A DNA stretch of 6,450 nucleotides, taken from positions 1 through 6,450 of the forward strand of contig CAJMEI010000068.1 in NCBI GenBank assembly GCA_905212395.1, in the 5' to 3' direction. The position numbers and the translations under genes were made by a program. Source of the DNA: an uncultured Christensenella sp. GTDB taxonomy: Bacteria > Bacillota > Clostridia > Christensenellales > Borkfalkiaceae. The notes beneath the pieces were generated by a model, which was not told the DNA's origin, ran no database searches, and saw nothing but the letters and a program-made list of their open reading frames with translations. Positions 1 to 6,450 of the stretch are shown here, piece after piece. Positions within the stretch are counted from its first letter, which is position 1. The number at the start of each line of letters is the position of its first letter.

Positions 1-17
1 AACGAGCCGTTTTAAAC

Positions 18-1490
18 TTAAAAGCTACCAAATGGTAAATCGTCTTCTTGTTCGGGCGGAGCTTCTTCCGGCGCGGGAATATCGAATTCGGGTTTTTCAT
101 TGCTCTTTTCCGTTCTTTTGTATTCTTTCGGAGCGTCCTTTTCGGATAAATATTCGGGCGGTGGATTGATAAATTTAGTCCATTCGCCTTTAAAGAGCAA
201 TTTTGCCGTTCCCGTTGAACCGCTCCTGTTTTTTTCTACGATAATTTCGGCTACGTTTTTTTCAACTTTTCCGCTTAAAAGCTCTTTTTCGTCAGCCATT
301 AAATCGGGTCTGTGAATAAACATAACTATATCGGCGTCTTGTTCTATCGCTCCCGATTCTCTTAAATCCGAAAGCATAGGCTTTCCGCCTTTTCTACCCG
401 TAATACCACGGCTTAACTGCGACAACGCAATTACAGGCACGTCAAGTTCTTTTGCGAGCATTTTTAAACTTCTTGAAATTTCCGAAACTTCTTGTTGCCT
501 AGAATCGCTTTCCTTAACGGCTTTCATAAGTTGAATGTGGTCGATAACTACAAGCCCCAAATTATGTCTTGCCTTTAACCTTCTACACTTAGACAAAATT
601 TTAGGAACGCTAGTCATAGCCGTATCGTCTACGAAAATGTTTAAATCGTTTAATTTTTTTTGCGCGTTGTAAAGTTTAGTCCAGTCTTCGTCCGTAAGGC
701 GACCTTTTAAAGCTCTATCCATACTTACCGAACCTTTAGAACATAACATTCTTTGAGCAAGTTCGTTTTTAGTCATTTCCAAAGAAAAAACCGCGCAAGA
801 AACGTTGTGTTTTTCGGCAATATTAGTAACCATATTCATTGCAAGCGTAGTTTTACCGACCGCAGGACGAGCCGCCAAAATTATAAGTTGACCGCCTTTA
901 AAGCCGTTAGTTAACGAGTCAAGCTTAACGAACCCCGTCATTAAACCTTGCAAATAGTTTTTATCTTCCCCGATTTTAGCAAACACGTCTAATACAGGGG
1001 AATAACTTGGCGCTAAGTTTACAAGCGTGCCGTTATCGTTTTCTTCCGAAATTCCGTACACTCCGTTTTCGGCTTTTTCCAAAGAAGCAAAGCCGTTACT
1101 GCTCGATTTGGCGTCTTGCAAAATATCGCTTCCGACTTTTATAAGCTTACGCAAAATACTATCCCTTTTTACTATATCTAGATAATATTTATAGTTGGAA
1201 GAACTCGGAACGCCCGTTATAAGCCCCGTAAGGTAACTTATTCCGCCGATTTTGTCTAGCGTTCCCCTTTTTTCCATAATATCGACGAGAGTGATATTAT
1301 CAATCGGCTTATTGTCGTTTACGATTTCTTTCATCGCTTCAAAAATAATTTTGTGAGTTTCAACGAAGAAATCGTCTTTCTTTAAGTCTAAAAGAATATC
1401 TAATTGTAAATCCGCGTCTATTAAAATACAACCGAGTACGGTTTGTTCCGCTTCTAAATTGTAAGGAAAATTTTCCTGCGTATTAACCAT
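18..1490 (-). CDS. dnaB: Replicative DNA helicase DnaB
   Basis: This is the hexameric ring helicase that unwinds DNA at the replication fork; in Bacillus the same protein is called DnaC. With the start at 1490 it has 490 residues, and the numbers here use that start. The N-terminal primase-interaction domain (about 8-105) begins PYNLEAEQTVLGC. A linker leads to the RecA-like motor from about 180 (GLMTGFVKLDSLTNGF). Motor motifs are Walker A ARPAVGKTT (207-215), SLEM (236-239), Walker B LVVIDHIQLM (313-322), ALSQLSRG (355-362), the signature MLSDLRESGAIEQDAD (372-387), and the arginine-finger segment EKNRSGSTG (419-427). Walker B has His where Tyr is common, and the finger segment has Ser where most DnaBs have Pro (NGPTG). 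Both look tolerable. After the core, about 45 residues of proline- and acid-rich tail end in EDDLPFGSF. No intein is present. The gene overlaps pepF by 8 bases; the common Firmicutes neighbour rplI is not adjacent here. Confidence 0.97.
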   Translation of the reverse strand: MVNTQENFPYNLEAEQTVLGCILIDADLQLDILLDLKKDDFFVETHKIIFEAMKEIVNDNKPIDNITLVDIMEKRGTLDKIGGISYLTGLITGVPSSSNYKYYLDIVKRDSILRKLIKVGSDILQDAKSSSNGFASLEKAENGVYGISEENDNGTLVNLAPSYSPVLDVFAKIGEDKNYLQGLMTGFVKLDSLTNGFKGGQLIILAARPAVGKTTLAMNMVTNIAEKHNVSCAVFSLEMTKNELAQRMLCSKGSVSMDRALKGRLTDEDWTKLYNAQKKLNDLNIFVDDTAMTSVPKILSKCRRLKARHNLGLVVIDHIQLMKAVKESDSRQQEVSEISRSLKMLAKELDVPVIALSQLSRGITGRKGGKPMLSDLRESGAIEQDADIVMFIHRPDLMADEKELLSGKVEKNVAEIIVEKNRSGSTGTAKLLFKGEWTKFINPPPEYLSEKDAPKEYKRTEKSNEKPEFDIPAPEEAPPEQEDDLPFGSF

Positions 1491-3270
1491 TTTCTTCCCC
1501 AAGTTTAATAAATTCATCCAAAGCGTCTTTAAAAGACTTCATTGCTAAATCGTACGGTTCGTCCGTATCCAAATGAACTCCTGCTATTTTTAGCAAGTTT
1601 ACGGGCGTATCCGAACAGCCCGAAGATAAAAATTTAAAGTAATTTTCTACCGCGTTTTTTTCTCCGCTTAAAATTTTATCGGCTATCGTTATTGCGCTTA
1701 TAATGCCCGTAGCGTACTTGTAAACGTAAAATGCGCTGTAAAAATGCGGAATTCTAGCCCATTCGAAAGAAATTTCTTCGTCGGACACGACAGAAGAGCC
1801 GTAATATTTTTGATTTAATTCGAGATAAATTTTACTCAATTCGTCTTTGGATAACGCCCCGCCCTTTTCCACTATATCGTGAACCGCAAATTCAAATTCA
1901 GCAAACATAGTTTGACGGAAAAGCGTAGTTCTAATCATTTCAAGATAATAATTTAATAAATATCTTTTAATCTTTAAGTCTTTTTCGTTTCTTAACATAC
2001 TTTTAAGAAGCAATACTTCGTTTACGGTACTAGCAACTTCCGCTACGAAAATAGTATAATCGGCTTTACTTTGCGTTTGATTTAAATTGGAAAAATAAGT
2101 GTGCATAGAATGACCCAACTCGTGCGCTATTGTAAAAGTATCGTGCATAACGCCTTGATAGTTAAGAAGTACGAACGGATGCTTTATTCCGTAAACGCCT
2201 ACGCTGTAAGCTCCGCTTCTTTTTCCGTAATTTTCCATTACGTCTATCCAGCCTTCGTTATAAGCTTTATTGAGTAATGCGCAATAGTCATTTCCTAAAA
2301 CGCTTAACCCCTTTTTGACGGTTTCGAAAGCTTGTTCGTAACTTTTTTGATAACTAATTTCCGAAACGATGGGAACGTACATATCCCACATATGCATTTC
2401 GTCTAAGTTTAATTCTTGCTTTCTTTTTGCAACGTAATCGTGCAAAACGGGCAAAGCACCGTTTACTTTAGATAATAATTTTTGATAAATTTCAGGCGAA
2501 ACTTCTTCCGAAAACGTGGATTTCTGCAACGCCGAAGTATAATTTCTTGCTTTTGCCAAAAATACGTCTTTGTTTACGCTGGAAATATAGGTAGAAGATA
2601 TTACGTTTAACAGTTTTTTATAACCGTTATAATAAGCTTTAAACGCTTTTTCCCTTACCGCTCTATTTTGATTTTGAAGTAGCGCGCCGTATTCCGCGTG
2701 CGTTACTATTATTTTTTCGCCGTCAACGTCTATTTCGGGAAAAGGAAAATCGACGTTGTCCGCCATATCGAAAATATTTCTAAAAGACGAAAATACTTGA
2801 CCGCCTAAGGCAAGTATTTTTTCGCTTTCTTCCGATAAAACGTGCGGTTTATTTTTTAAAATACGACCGAAAAATCTATCGTAATTACAAAACGACGGAT
2901 TATTTATTAAAGAATTTAACTTTTCTTCCGAAAACGCCGTCATTTCGGGATAGGCGAAGGCAGTATTAAAAGAATATTCCGTAATAAGCGCGTCTATTTT
3001 ATATTGACGAGAAATCGAATCGCTTAAAGAAGAGTCTTCGTCCTTTTTCATCATAGCGTAGACGTCTAATAGCGAAAGCGATTTTTCAACTTCTTCGCTT
3101 TTAGTTAAAAATTCTAAAAGAATTTTATCGTCTTTTAATTTGTCGACGAAAGACGAAAAATCTAATTGATTTTTTACTTTTTCAAACTCTTTTTCCCATT
3201 CCGATTCATCGGAAAATATATCGGAAATTTTCCATTTGTATTTGTCTAAAATTTCATTTCTATTTTTCAT
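1483..3270 (-). CDS. pepF: Oligoendopeptidase F (M3 family zinc metallopeptidase)
   Basis: This cytosolic zinc peptidase cleaves short peptides and helps in peptide recycling and nutrition. The 595-residue length matches the family's usual size of about 600. The N-terminus reads YKWKISDIFSDE (11-22), the standard PepF beginning, which supports the ATG at 3270. The catalytic motif HELGH (383-387) gives His383 and His387 as zinc ligands and Glu384 as the general base. EVAST (411-415) supplies the third ligand, Glu411. RSGAYS (351-356) and the EWARIPHFYSAFYVYKYATG stretch (503-522), rich in tyrosine and histidine, line the substrate cleft in M3 peptidases. All key residues are present, so it should be active. 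There is no signal peptide. The start is four bases after the degV stop and has no clear Shine-Dalgarno, implying coupled translation. The 3' end overlaps the dnaB start by 8 bases. Confidence 0.96.
   Translation of the reverse strand: MKNRNEILDKYKWKISDIFSDESEWEKEFEKVKNQLDFSSFVDKLKDDKILLEFLTKSEEVEKSLSLLDVYAMMKKDEDSSLSDSISRQYKIDALITEYSFNTAFAYPEMTAFSEEKLNSLINNPSFCNYDRFFGRILKNKPHVLSEESEKILALGGQVFSSFRNIFDMADNVDFPFPEIDVDGEKIIVTHAEYGALLQNQNRAVREKAFKAYYNGYKKLLNVISSTYISSVNKDVFLAKARNYTSALQKSTFSEEVSPEIYQKLLSKVNGALPVLHDYVAKRKQELNLDEMHMWDMYVPIVSEISYQKSYEQAFETVKKGLSVLGNDYCALLNKAYNEGWIDVMENYGKRSGAYSVGVYGIKHPFVLLNYQGVMHDTFTIAHELGHSMHTYFSNLNQTQSKADYTIFVAEVASTVNEVLLLKSMLRNEKDLKIKRYLLNYYLEMIRTTLFRQTMFAEFEFAVHDIVEKGGALSKDELSKIYLELNQKYYGSSVVSDEEISFEWARIPHFYSAFYVYKYATGIISAITIADKILSGEKNAVENYFKFLSSGCSDTPVNLLKIAGVHLDTDEPYDLAMKSFKDALDEFIKLGEENG
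1488..1500 (-). promoter_or_regulatory. Start site and ribosome binding site that fix the dnaB start
   Basis: On the minus strand GGGGAAG (1500-1494) precedes an ATG at 1490-1488 with suitable spacing. The ATG overlaps the last codons and TAA of pepF in another frame. A longer in-frame ATG exists at 1517, but it has no purine-rich site before it and would add only MNLLNLGKK, residues not expected in DnaB. The 1490 start gives VNTQENFPYNLEAEQ, close to the usual DnaB beginning, so it is preferred. Confidence 0.75.
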
Positions 3271-3274
3271 ATTT

Positions 3275-4132
3275 TTACTTATAAATAAACAAAATTCCCA
3301 AAGTATTTTCTCCGCAATGGCAAGTTATGGTAGAACTTGCGTCTACCTCGTAAATTTCCTTGAAATTAAACATTTCTTTTACTTTATCTATAACTACTTG
3401 AACGTTTTTATCTTCCATAGGACTATGCGTTACTAAGCATATGGAATTGTCGTAATCGGGATATTTGTTCTTTAAATCTTCCGCATATTTCAAATAACAT
3501 TTATTTACGTTTCCGAAATATTTCGCGTTAGATTTTAATTTTCCGTCAACCATAGTAATTCCGGGGTGAATTTTTAAAATTTTTGCCCCGTAATACTGCA
3601 TAGAAGAACATCTTCCGCCTTTATACAAAAATTCCATAGTGTCTACTACGAAAGAAAGATTTACTTTATCGAGCAAAGTTAAAATTTCGGCTTTTATGTG
3701 ATTCGCATCGTACCCTGCGTCTCTTAATTTAACAGCTTTAATTAAAAGCAAACCAAATCCGCCCGAAAGCGATTTAGTATCTACGCAAACTACTTTTCCG
3801 TTAAATTTTTCAGAAGCCAAAACCGAATTGTTATACGTACAAGACGCGCCCGAAGATATGCTTAAAGACAAAACTTCGTCTGCATTTTGTAAAAGTTTTG
3901 CAAAATGTTCTTCGAAATCTACGACGGAAGGAGCGCTGGTTTTCGGCATTACTCCTTTTTCCCTTACCTTATTTAGTAATTCTTGCGAAGAAATTTCGTC
4001 GCCTTCGGCATGAACTTCGTCCCCTATGATACAACCCATAGGTATAACGTCTATCTCATTTTCCTTTAAAAACCCTTTGGGAACGTCACAAGACGTATCG
4101 ACGATTATTGCAACTTTGTTTTTTTCTTTCAT
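3275..4132 (-). CDS. DegV family protein (FakB-type fatty-acid-binding protein)
   Basis: DegV proteins bind a long-chain fatty acid. In Firmicutes, FakB members present it to the kinase FakA for phosphorylation and entry into phospholipid synthesis. The 285-residue length is typical. Visible motifs in order are VDTSCDVP (11-18), the family's first strand and loop; KTSAPS (64-69); SISSGASCTY (91-100); VDTKSLSGGFG (117-127); the signature DTMEFLYKGGR (164-174); HPGITMVDGKL (189-199); and near the end SSTITCHCGENTLGI (266-280). Thr65, Ser94, Arg174 and His272 fall where FakB proteins hold the fatty-acid carboxylate, so binding is probably intact. This residue mapping is from memory of the family. 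The protein is cytosolic, with no signal peptide. No fakA kinase gene is in the window, so the FakB role is inference. It sits 9 bases after the signal peptidase gene and 4 bases before pepF. Confidence 0.93.
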   Translation of the reverse strand: MKEKNKVAIIVDTSCDVPKGFLKENEIDVIPMGCIIGDEVHAEGDEISSQELLNKVREKGVMPKTSAPSVVDFEEHFAKLLQNADEVLSLSISSGASCTYNNSVLASEKFNGKVVCVDTKSLSGGFGLLLIKAVKLRDAGYDANHIKAEILTLLDKVNLSFVVDTMEFLYKGGRCSSMQYYGAKILKIHPGITMVDGKLKSNAKYFGNVNKCYLKYAEDLKNKYPDYDNSICLVTHSPMEDKNVQVVIDKVKEMFNFKEIYEVDASSTITCHCGENTLGILFIYK

Positions 4133-4138
4133 AATAAT

Positions 4139-4143
4139 CTCCT
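4139..4143 (-). promoter_or_regulatory. Ribosome binding site of the degV-family gene
   Basis: AGGAG on the minus strand lies six bases before the ATG at 4132 and overlaps the TAG stop of the signal peptidase gene. It is the clearest Shine-Dalgarno in the window. The other genes rely on weak or absent sites next to an upstream stop codon, so this one may give independent initiation in the middle of the operon. Confidence 0.8.
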
Positions 4144-4738
4144 ATCTGAATATTTTTTTCAAAAAATTGAAAGTATATAAGTTTATTAGTAATTTATATT
4201 TTTTCGTGTGTACGTTTTTTATTACCCATTCGGGCACAACTCCCACGATATCGTCGTAATTCAAACACCCGAAAGCCCTACTATCGTAACTTCCCGCGCG
4301 ATTATCGCCTAGCACGAAAATTTTTCCTTGCTCTATTTTCGTTTGCGGATAGCTTTCTGTTTTTGTAAATTTAACGTAAGGCTCGTCAAGAAGCTTAAAC
4401 TCGCTTTGCCCGCTTCGCTTTACGAACACGTTACCGCTTTCTATAAATATTTCGTCCCCACCCGTCGCAATAAGCCTTTTAATTATCGGATCTTGATTTT
4501 TTCTGTTTATAATTATTACTTCACCGCGTTTAATTTCGGCTTTTTTATCGACTAAAACGTAATCTCCGTCGCAAACGGTGGGCGTCATAGACGTTTGAGA
4601 GACTTGATAATCTTTAAAAAACGCCCGAAGTAACAGTAAAGACGATAAAAATAAAATCAAAATTATTAGCACTACGGAAACTATCACGTCCCACGTTTTA
4701 CTCTTTTTATACCCTAGCGGATAATTTAAAATTTCCAT
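4142..4738 (-). CDS. lepB: Signal peptidase I (type I leader peptidase, S26 family)
   Basis: This membrane-bound serine protease removes signal peptides from exported proteins on the outer face of the membrane. At 198 residues it has the short Gram-positive form: a cytosolic N-terminus, one transmembrane anchor (about 17-38), then the catalytic domain. The family boxes are all present. SMTPT (50-54) carries the nucleophile Ser50. GDYVLVDK (58-65) is the next box. KRLIATGGD (87-95) carries the general-base Lys87. GDNRAGSYDSRAFG (144-157) is the last box. The Ser/Lys dyad is intact, so it should be active. A basic, hydrophobic tail (about 178-198) extends past the last conserved strand and may touch the membrane. 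The ATG follows the upstream TAA directly (TAAATG), with only a weak GGTG Shine-Dalgarno, so translation is probably coupled to the gene before it. Such genes are also named sipS-like; genomes often carry several paralogues. Confidence 0.95.
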   Translation of the reverse strand: MEILNYPLGYKKSKTWDVIVSVVLIILILFLSSLLLLRAFFKDYQVSQTSMTPTVCDGDYVLVDKKAEIKRGEVIIINRKNQDPIIKRLIATGGDEIFIESGNVFVKRSGQSEFKLLDEPYVKFTKTESYPQTKIEQGKIFVLGDNRAGSYDSRAFGCLNYDDIVGVVPEWVIKNVHTKKYKLLINLYTFNFLKKIFR

Positions 4739-6385
4739 TTAATACACCAAAATATTATTTAAAATAAATTTATCGGCGGAATAAAACGAAAAAGCGTAAA
4801 TTTTTGAATTGTCTTTTATAGATTTACCGTTATCCGATTTAAAATCGTCAAAACACAAACAAAAGTTTTGCCATACCTTCGCGCCTTTAACTTTTAATTT
4901 ATATTTGTAATGAACTTCTTTTCCGTTTTCGTCGCAAAATATTCCGATAATAAACTCTATAAAAGACGAACAGTATAAATCGAATTTTATATCGTTTAGT
5001 TTATCTAAAAGATTTTTATAGTCGGTTATTTTATAAGTAATAAGTCCGTTTTTGGAAAAAGCCCCCTTTATTTCAAACGGACCTTTTATAATTTCTACAC
5101 CTTCGTCAGCGTAAAAAAGTCCTGCCAAAACTTCGTTTTCGATTGCCCTTCCGATAAACGTATTATCGTTTTTATTACCCGCAAATAACGGAGCTATCAA
5201 TTTTTTGGGATAGCTAGGCAATTTCATAGACATTATCGGAGAACAAAGTTCCGCTCCGCTATGATATTTTACAGATAAATAGCAAGTAACTAAATCGCTG
5301 AATTTTTTTTCTTCCAAGTAAAATACGCTTTTCGTTCCTTCGTAAATAACCGCCCAATTTTTTTTGAAACTCGCGCTGTTGCCTGAACTTGAAAACAATT
5401 TAACTTCGCTTACGTTTTCGCTATCGGACAACCCAAATTCAAACTTCACCAAGCCGTCTTTTAAAGATATTTCGAGCGTCGGCGAACTTTTGGGCATACA
5501 ATCATTATCGCCCGATAAATATTTTTTTAAAAATAATTCGCACGAAGTAATACTTTGTTTAGACAAATACAACTGTTGCCCCGAAGAAAATACGAAAAAT
5601 TTATCGCCTTTCGTCCTTAAAATCGTGTCTGAACACGCTTCGCAGTCAAACTCTTTGGAGTTGGTCGCGGTTAAATACATTACGGGACAATTACAATACG
5701 GCGCGTAACTTTCCGCGTCAATCCCTGCAACGAATTTTCTTTGTTCGTCAGTTAAAAGCGTAGGTTCTTTTTCGGGTAAATCTTTATAACCGTTCCAACC
5801 CGCGCCGAATAAATCAACGAAACATTTTACGTTTTCGGTTAAACTCATCCAACAGACGTTAGCTCCCTGTTTTACCCCGAATAACGCTACGTTTTCCGCA
5901 TTGAACGCGCTTTTAACGTATTCCACCGAATATCTTACGACGCAAGCCCACTCGTACCAAGGAGTGTTTTTTACATTATCTTCTATGAAATTTCTCTTAA
6001 ACTCGGAATTTACGTAATCAGCGTAGCTTATTTCTTCCGGATAACGAGTAAAATTATCTTCCGCTATACCCGTGTTTCCCTTTAAATCGGGCATTAAAAC
6101 TCCGTAACCGAATTTAACGAAGGTTTTAATAAGTTCGAAATTAATGCTTTCGGACGGGTCGCCTACCATTACGATGAAATTTTTGCAATTATGCCCCGTA
6201 GGATAACAAACAGAACAAAAAATTCTTACAGCATTATCTTTTATCCTTCTACCTGAAAAATATAAAGTTTTACTTGTAACGCCATCGAAATCAAAGGACG
6301 AAATGCAACTTTCCATAAACTCACGGTCTATTACAAAGTCCTTCCATAAAGATACGGGCGTTAATATACTACTAGAATTATCCAT
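4739..6385 (-). CDS. Alpha/beta-hydrolase-like protein, probably catalytically inactive
   Basis: This is a 548-residue protein with no signal peptide or membrane segment, and 19 cysteines, which fits the cytosol. Residues about 10-290 look like an alpha/beta-hydrolase fold of the acetylxylan-esterase/dienelactone-hydrolase type. There is an N-terminal LWKDF segment, a strand and loop FIVMVGD (70-76), GYGVLMPDLKG (93-103), a TPWYEWA helix (141-147), a nucleophile-elbow-like GVKQG (170-174), and a late strand CPVMYLTATNSKEFD (233-247). The elbow serine is lysine (K172, codon AAA). There is no histidine anywhere between residues 66 and 374, so the catalytic triad is missing. Residues about 300-390 look like an Ig/FnIII-like beta-sandwich. 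Residues about 395-548 are also beta-rich and end in DNSKIYAFSF and FILNNILVY, reminiscent of carbohydrate-binding jelly-rolls. The fold assignment is inference, and substrate or ligand are unknown. The start at 6385 is the first ATG after the promoter. It has no Shine-Dalgarno; Met24 is an alternative start but would remove the LWKDF segment. The stop abuts the signal peptidase ATG. Confidence 0.7.
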   Translation of the reverse strand: MDNSSSILTPVSLWKDFVIDREFMESCISSFDFDGVTSKTLYFSGRRIKDNAVRIFCSVCYPTGHNCKNFIVMVGDPSESINFELIKTFVKFGYGVLMPDLKGNTGIAEDNFTRYPEEISYADYVNSEFKRNFIEDNVKNTPWYEWACVVRYSVEYVKSAFNAENVALFGVKQGANVCWMSLTENVKCFVDLFGAGWNGYKDLPEKEPTLLTDEQRKFVAGIDAESYAPYCNCPVMYLTATNSKEFDCEACSDTILRTKGDKFFVFSSGQQLYLSKQSITSCELFLKKYLSGDNDCMPKSSPTLEISLKDGLVKFEFGLSDSENVSEVKLFSSSGNSASFKKNWAVIYEGTKSVFYLEEKKFSDLVTCYLSVKYHSGAELCSPIMSMKLPSYPKKLIAPLFAGNKNDNTFIGRAIENEVLAGLFYADEGVEIIKGPFEIKGAFSKNGLITYKITDYKNLLDKLNDIKFDLYCSSFIEFIIGIFCDENGKEVHYKYKLKVKGAKVWQNFCLCFDDFKSDNGKSIKDNSKIYAFSFYSADKFILNNILVY

Positions 6386-6397
6386 AATATCTATAAT

Positions 6398-6426
6398 ATT
6401 TTACCAACATTAGTAGTTTTTGTCAA
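6398..6426 (-). promoter_or_regulatory. Sigma-A-type promoter with extended -10, driving the operon
   Basis: Read on the minus strand, TTGACA (6426-6421) is a perfect -35 box. It is followed by exactly 17 bases and then TAAAAT (6403-6398), one mismatch from the -10 consensus. The three bases just before the -10 are TGG, matching the TGn extended -10 motif. The 24 bases upstream of the -35 (6427-6450) are almost entirely A/T and could act as an UP element. Transcription would be expected to start about seven bases past the -10, near 6391-6392, only about six bases before the first ATG at 6385. No other comparably good promoter was noticed in the window, and the downstream gaps are too short to need one. 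The promoter is inferred from sequence only, but the match is unusually good. Confidence 0.85.
6402..6415. promoter_or_regulatory. Imperfect dyad between the -35 and -10 boxes, possible operator
   Basis: On the plus strand the 14 bases TACCAACATTAGTA form an imperfect inverted repeat of pattern TACnAAnnTTnGTA, in which 10 of 14 positions are symmetric. It fills most of the promoter spacer and touches the -10 box, where a repressor would block RNA polymerase. I do not recognise it as the site of a particular regulator. A short A/T-rich dyad like this could easily arise by chance. Confidence 0.2.
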
Positions 6427-6450
6427 GGATAATATATAATAATAAAATAC

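Noticed and set aside
10..31. A/T palindrome TTTTAAGTTTAAAA spanning the dnaB stop as a terminator
   Set aside because: The stem is entirely A/T with a two-base loop and no following T-run on the minus strand, so it would not form a stable terminator. The window ends too soon to see the true one.
1491..1517. Upstream dnaB start at 1517 giving a 499-residue protein
   Set aside because: There is no Shine-Dalgarno before it, the extra nine residues are not expected in the family, and the start at 1490 has a better site and the usual N-terminus.
5630..5695. Cysteine pattern CxC then CxxC (Cys231, Cys233, Cys248, Cys251) as a zinc site in the hydrolase-like protein
   Set aside because: The two pairs sit at opposite ends of one predicted beta-strand, so they are unlikely to bind a single metal. 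The protein is cysteine-rich throughout.
5364..5708. Open frame of 114 codons on the plus strand
   Set aside because: It lies wholly inside the hydrolase-like gene on the opposite strand, has no ribosome binding site or recognisable motif, and is explained as a shadow of that gene.
1..6450. A defence, mobile or otherwise new multi-gene system
   Set aside because: Four of five genes are common housekeeping families with intact motifs, there are no repeats, transposase, recombinase or toxin-like small genes, and base composition looks uniform. Only the first gene is unfamiliar.

Overview
This window is compact chromosomal DNA carrying five complete protein genes, all on the minus strand, so it reads from right to left. 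The base composition is A/T-rich (roughly 35-40% GC by eye). The gene content is a DegV-family lipid-binding protein, a short single-anchor signal peptidase I, an oligoendopeptidase F and a DnaB helicase with a Firmicutes-like motif set. A strong consensus sigma-A-type promoter precedes them. Together these suggest a low-GC Gram-positive bacterium (Bacillota, probably Clostridia-like). I cannot place it to genus. I see no RNA genes, mobile elements, CRISPR arrays or phage genes.

Layout in the direction of transcription: (1) A promoter at 6398-6426 has a perfect -35 box, a 17-bp spacer and an extended -10. It lies so close to the first ATG that the transcript would be nearly leaderless. (2) Positions 6385-4739 encode a 548-residue cytosolic alpha/beta-hydrolase-like protein with two probable C-terminal beta-rich modules. 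Its nucleophile position is lysine and no catalytic histidine is visible, so it looks like a pseudo-hydrolase. (3) Positions 4738-4142 encode a type I signal peptidase, with its ATG directly abutting the previous stop. (4) Positions 4132-3275 encode a DegV/FakB-type fatty-acid-binding protein with a good Shine-Dalgarno overlapping the signal peptidase stop. (5) Positions 3270-1483 encode oligoendopeptidase F (M3 family). (6) Positions 1490-18 encode the replicative helicase DnaB, overlapping the end of pepF by 8 bases. Its short acidic tail resembles the SSB C-terminal tip.

Gaps between genes are 0, 9, 4 and -8 bases, so the five genes are very probably one translationally coupled operon driven from the right-hand promoter. 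No terminator is visible, and only 17 bases lie beyond dnaB. The genes do not form an obvious single pathway. They cover protein export, lipid handling, peptide turnover and DNA replication, as in many housekeeping operons of reduced or densely packed Firmicutes genomes.

I found no convincing new multi-gene system. The points most worth a second look are the degenerate hydrolase, the near-leaderless start of the operon, the SSB-like tail on DnaB, and the coupling of dnaB to pepF.
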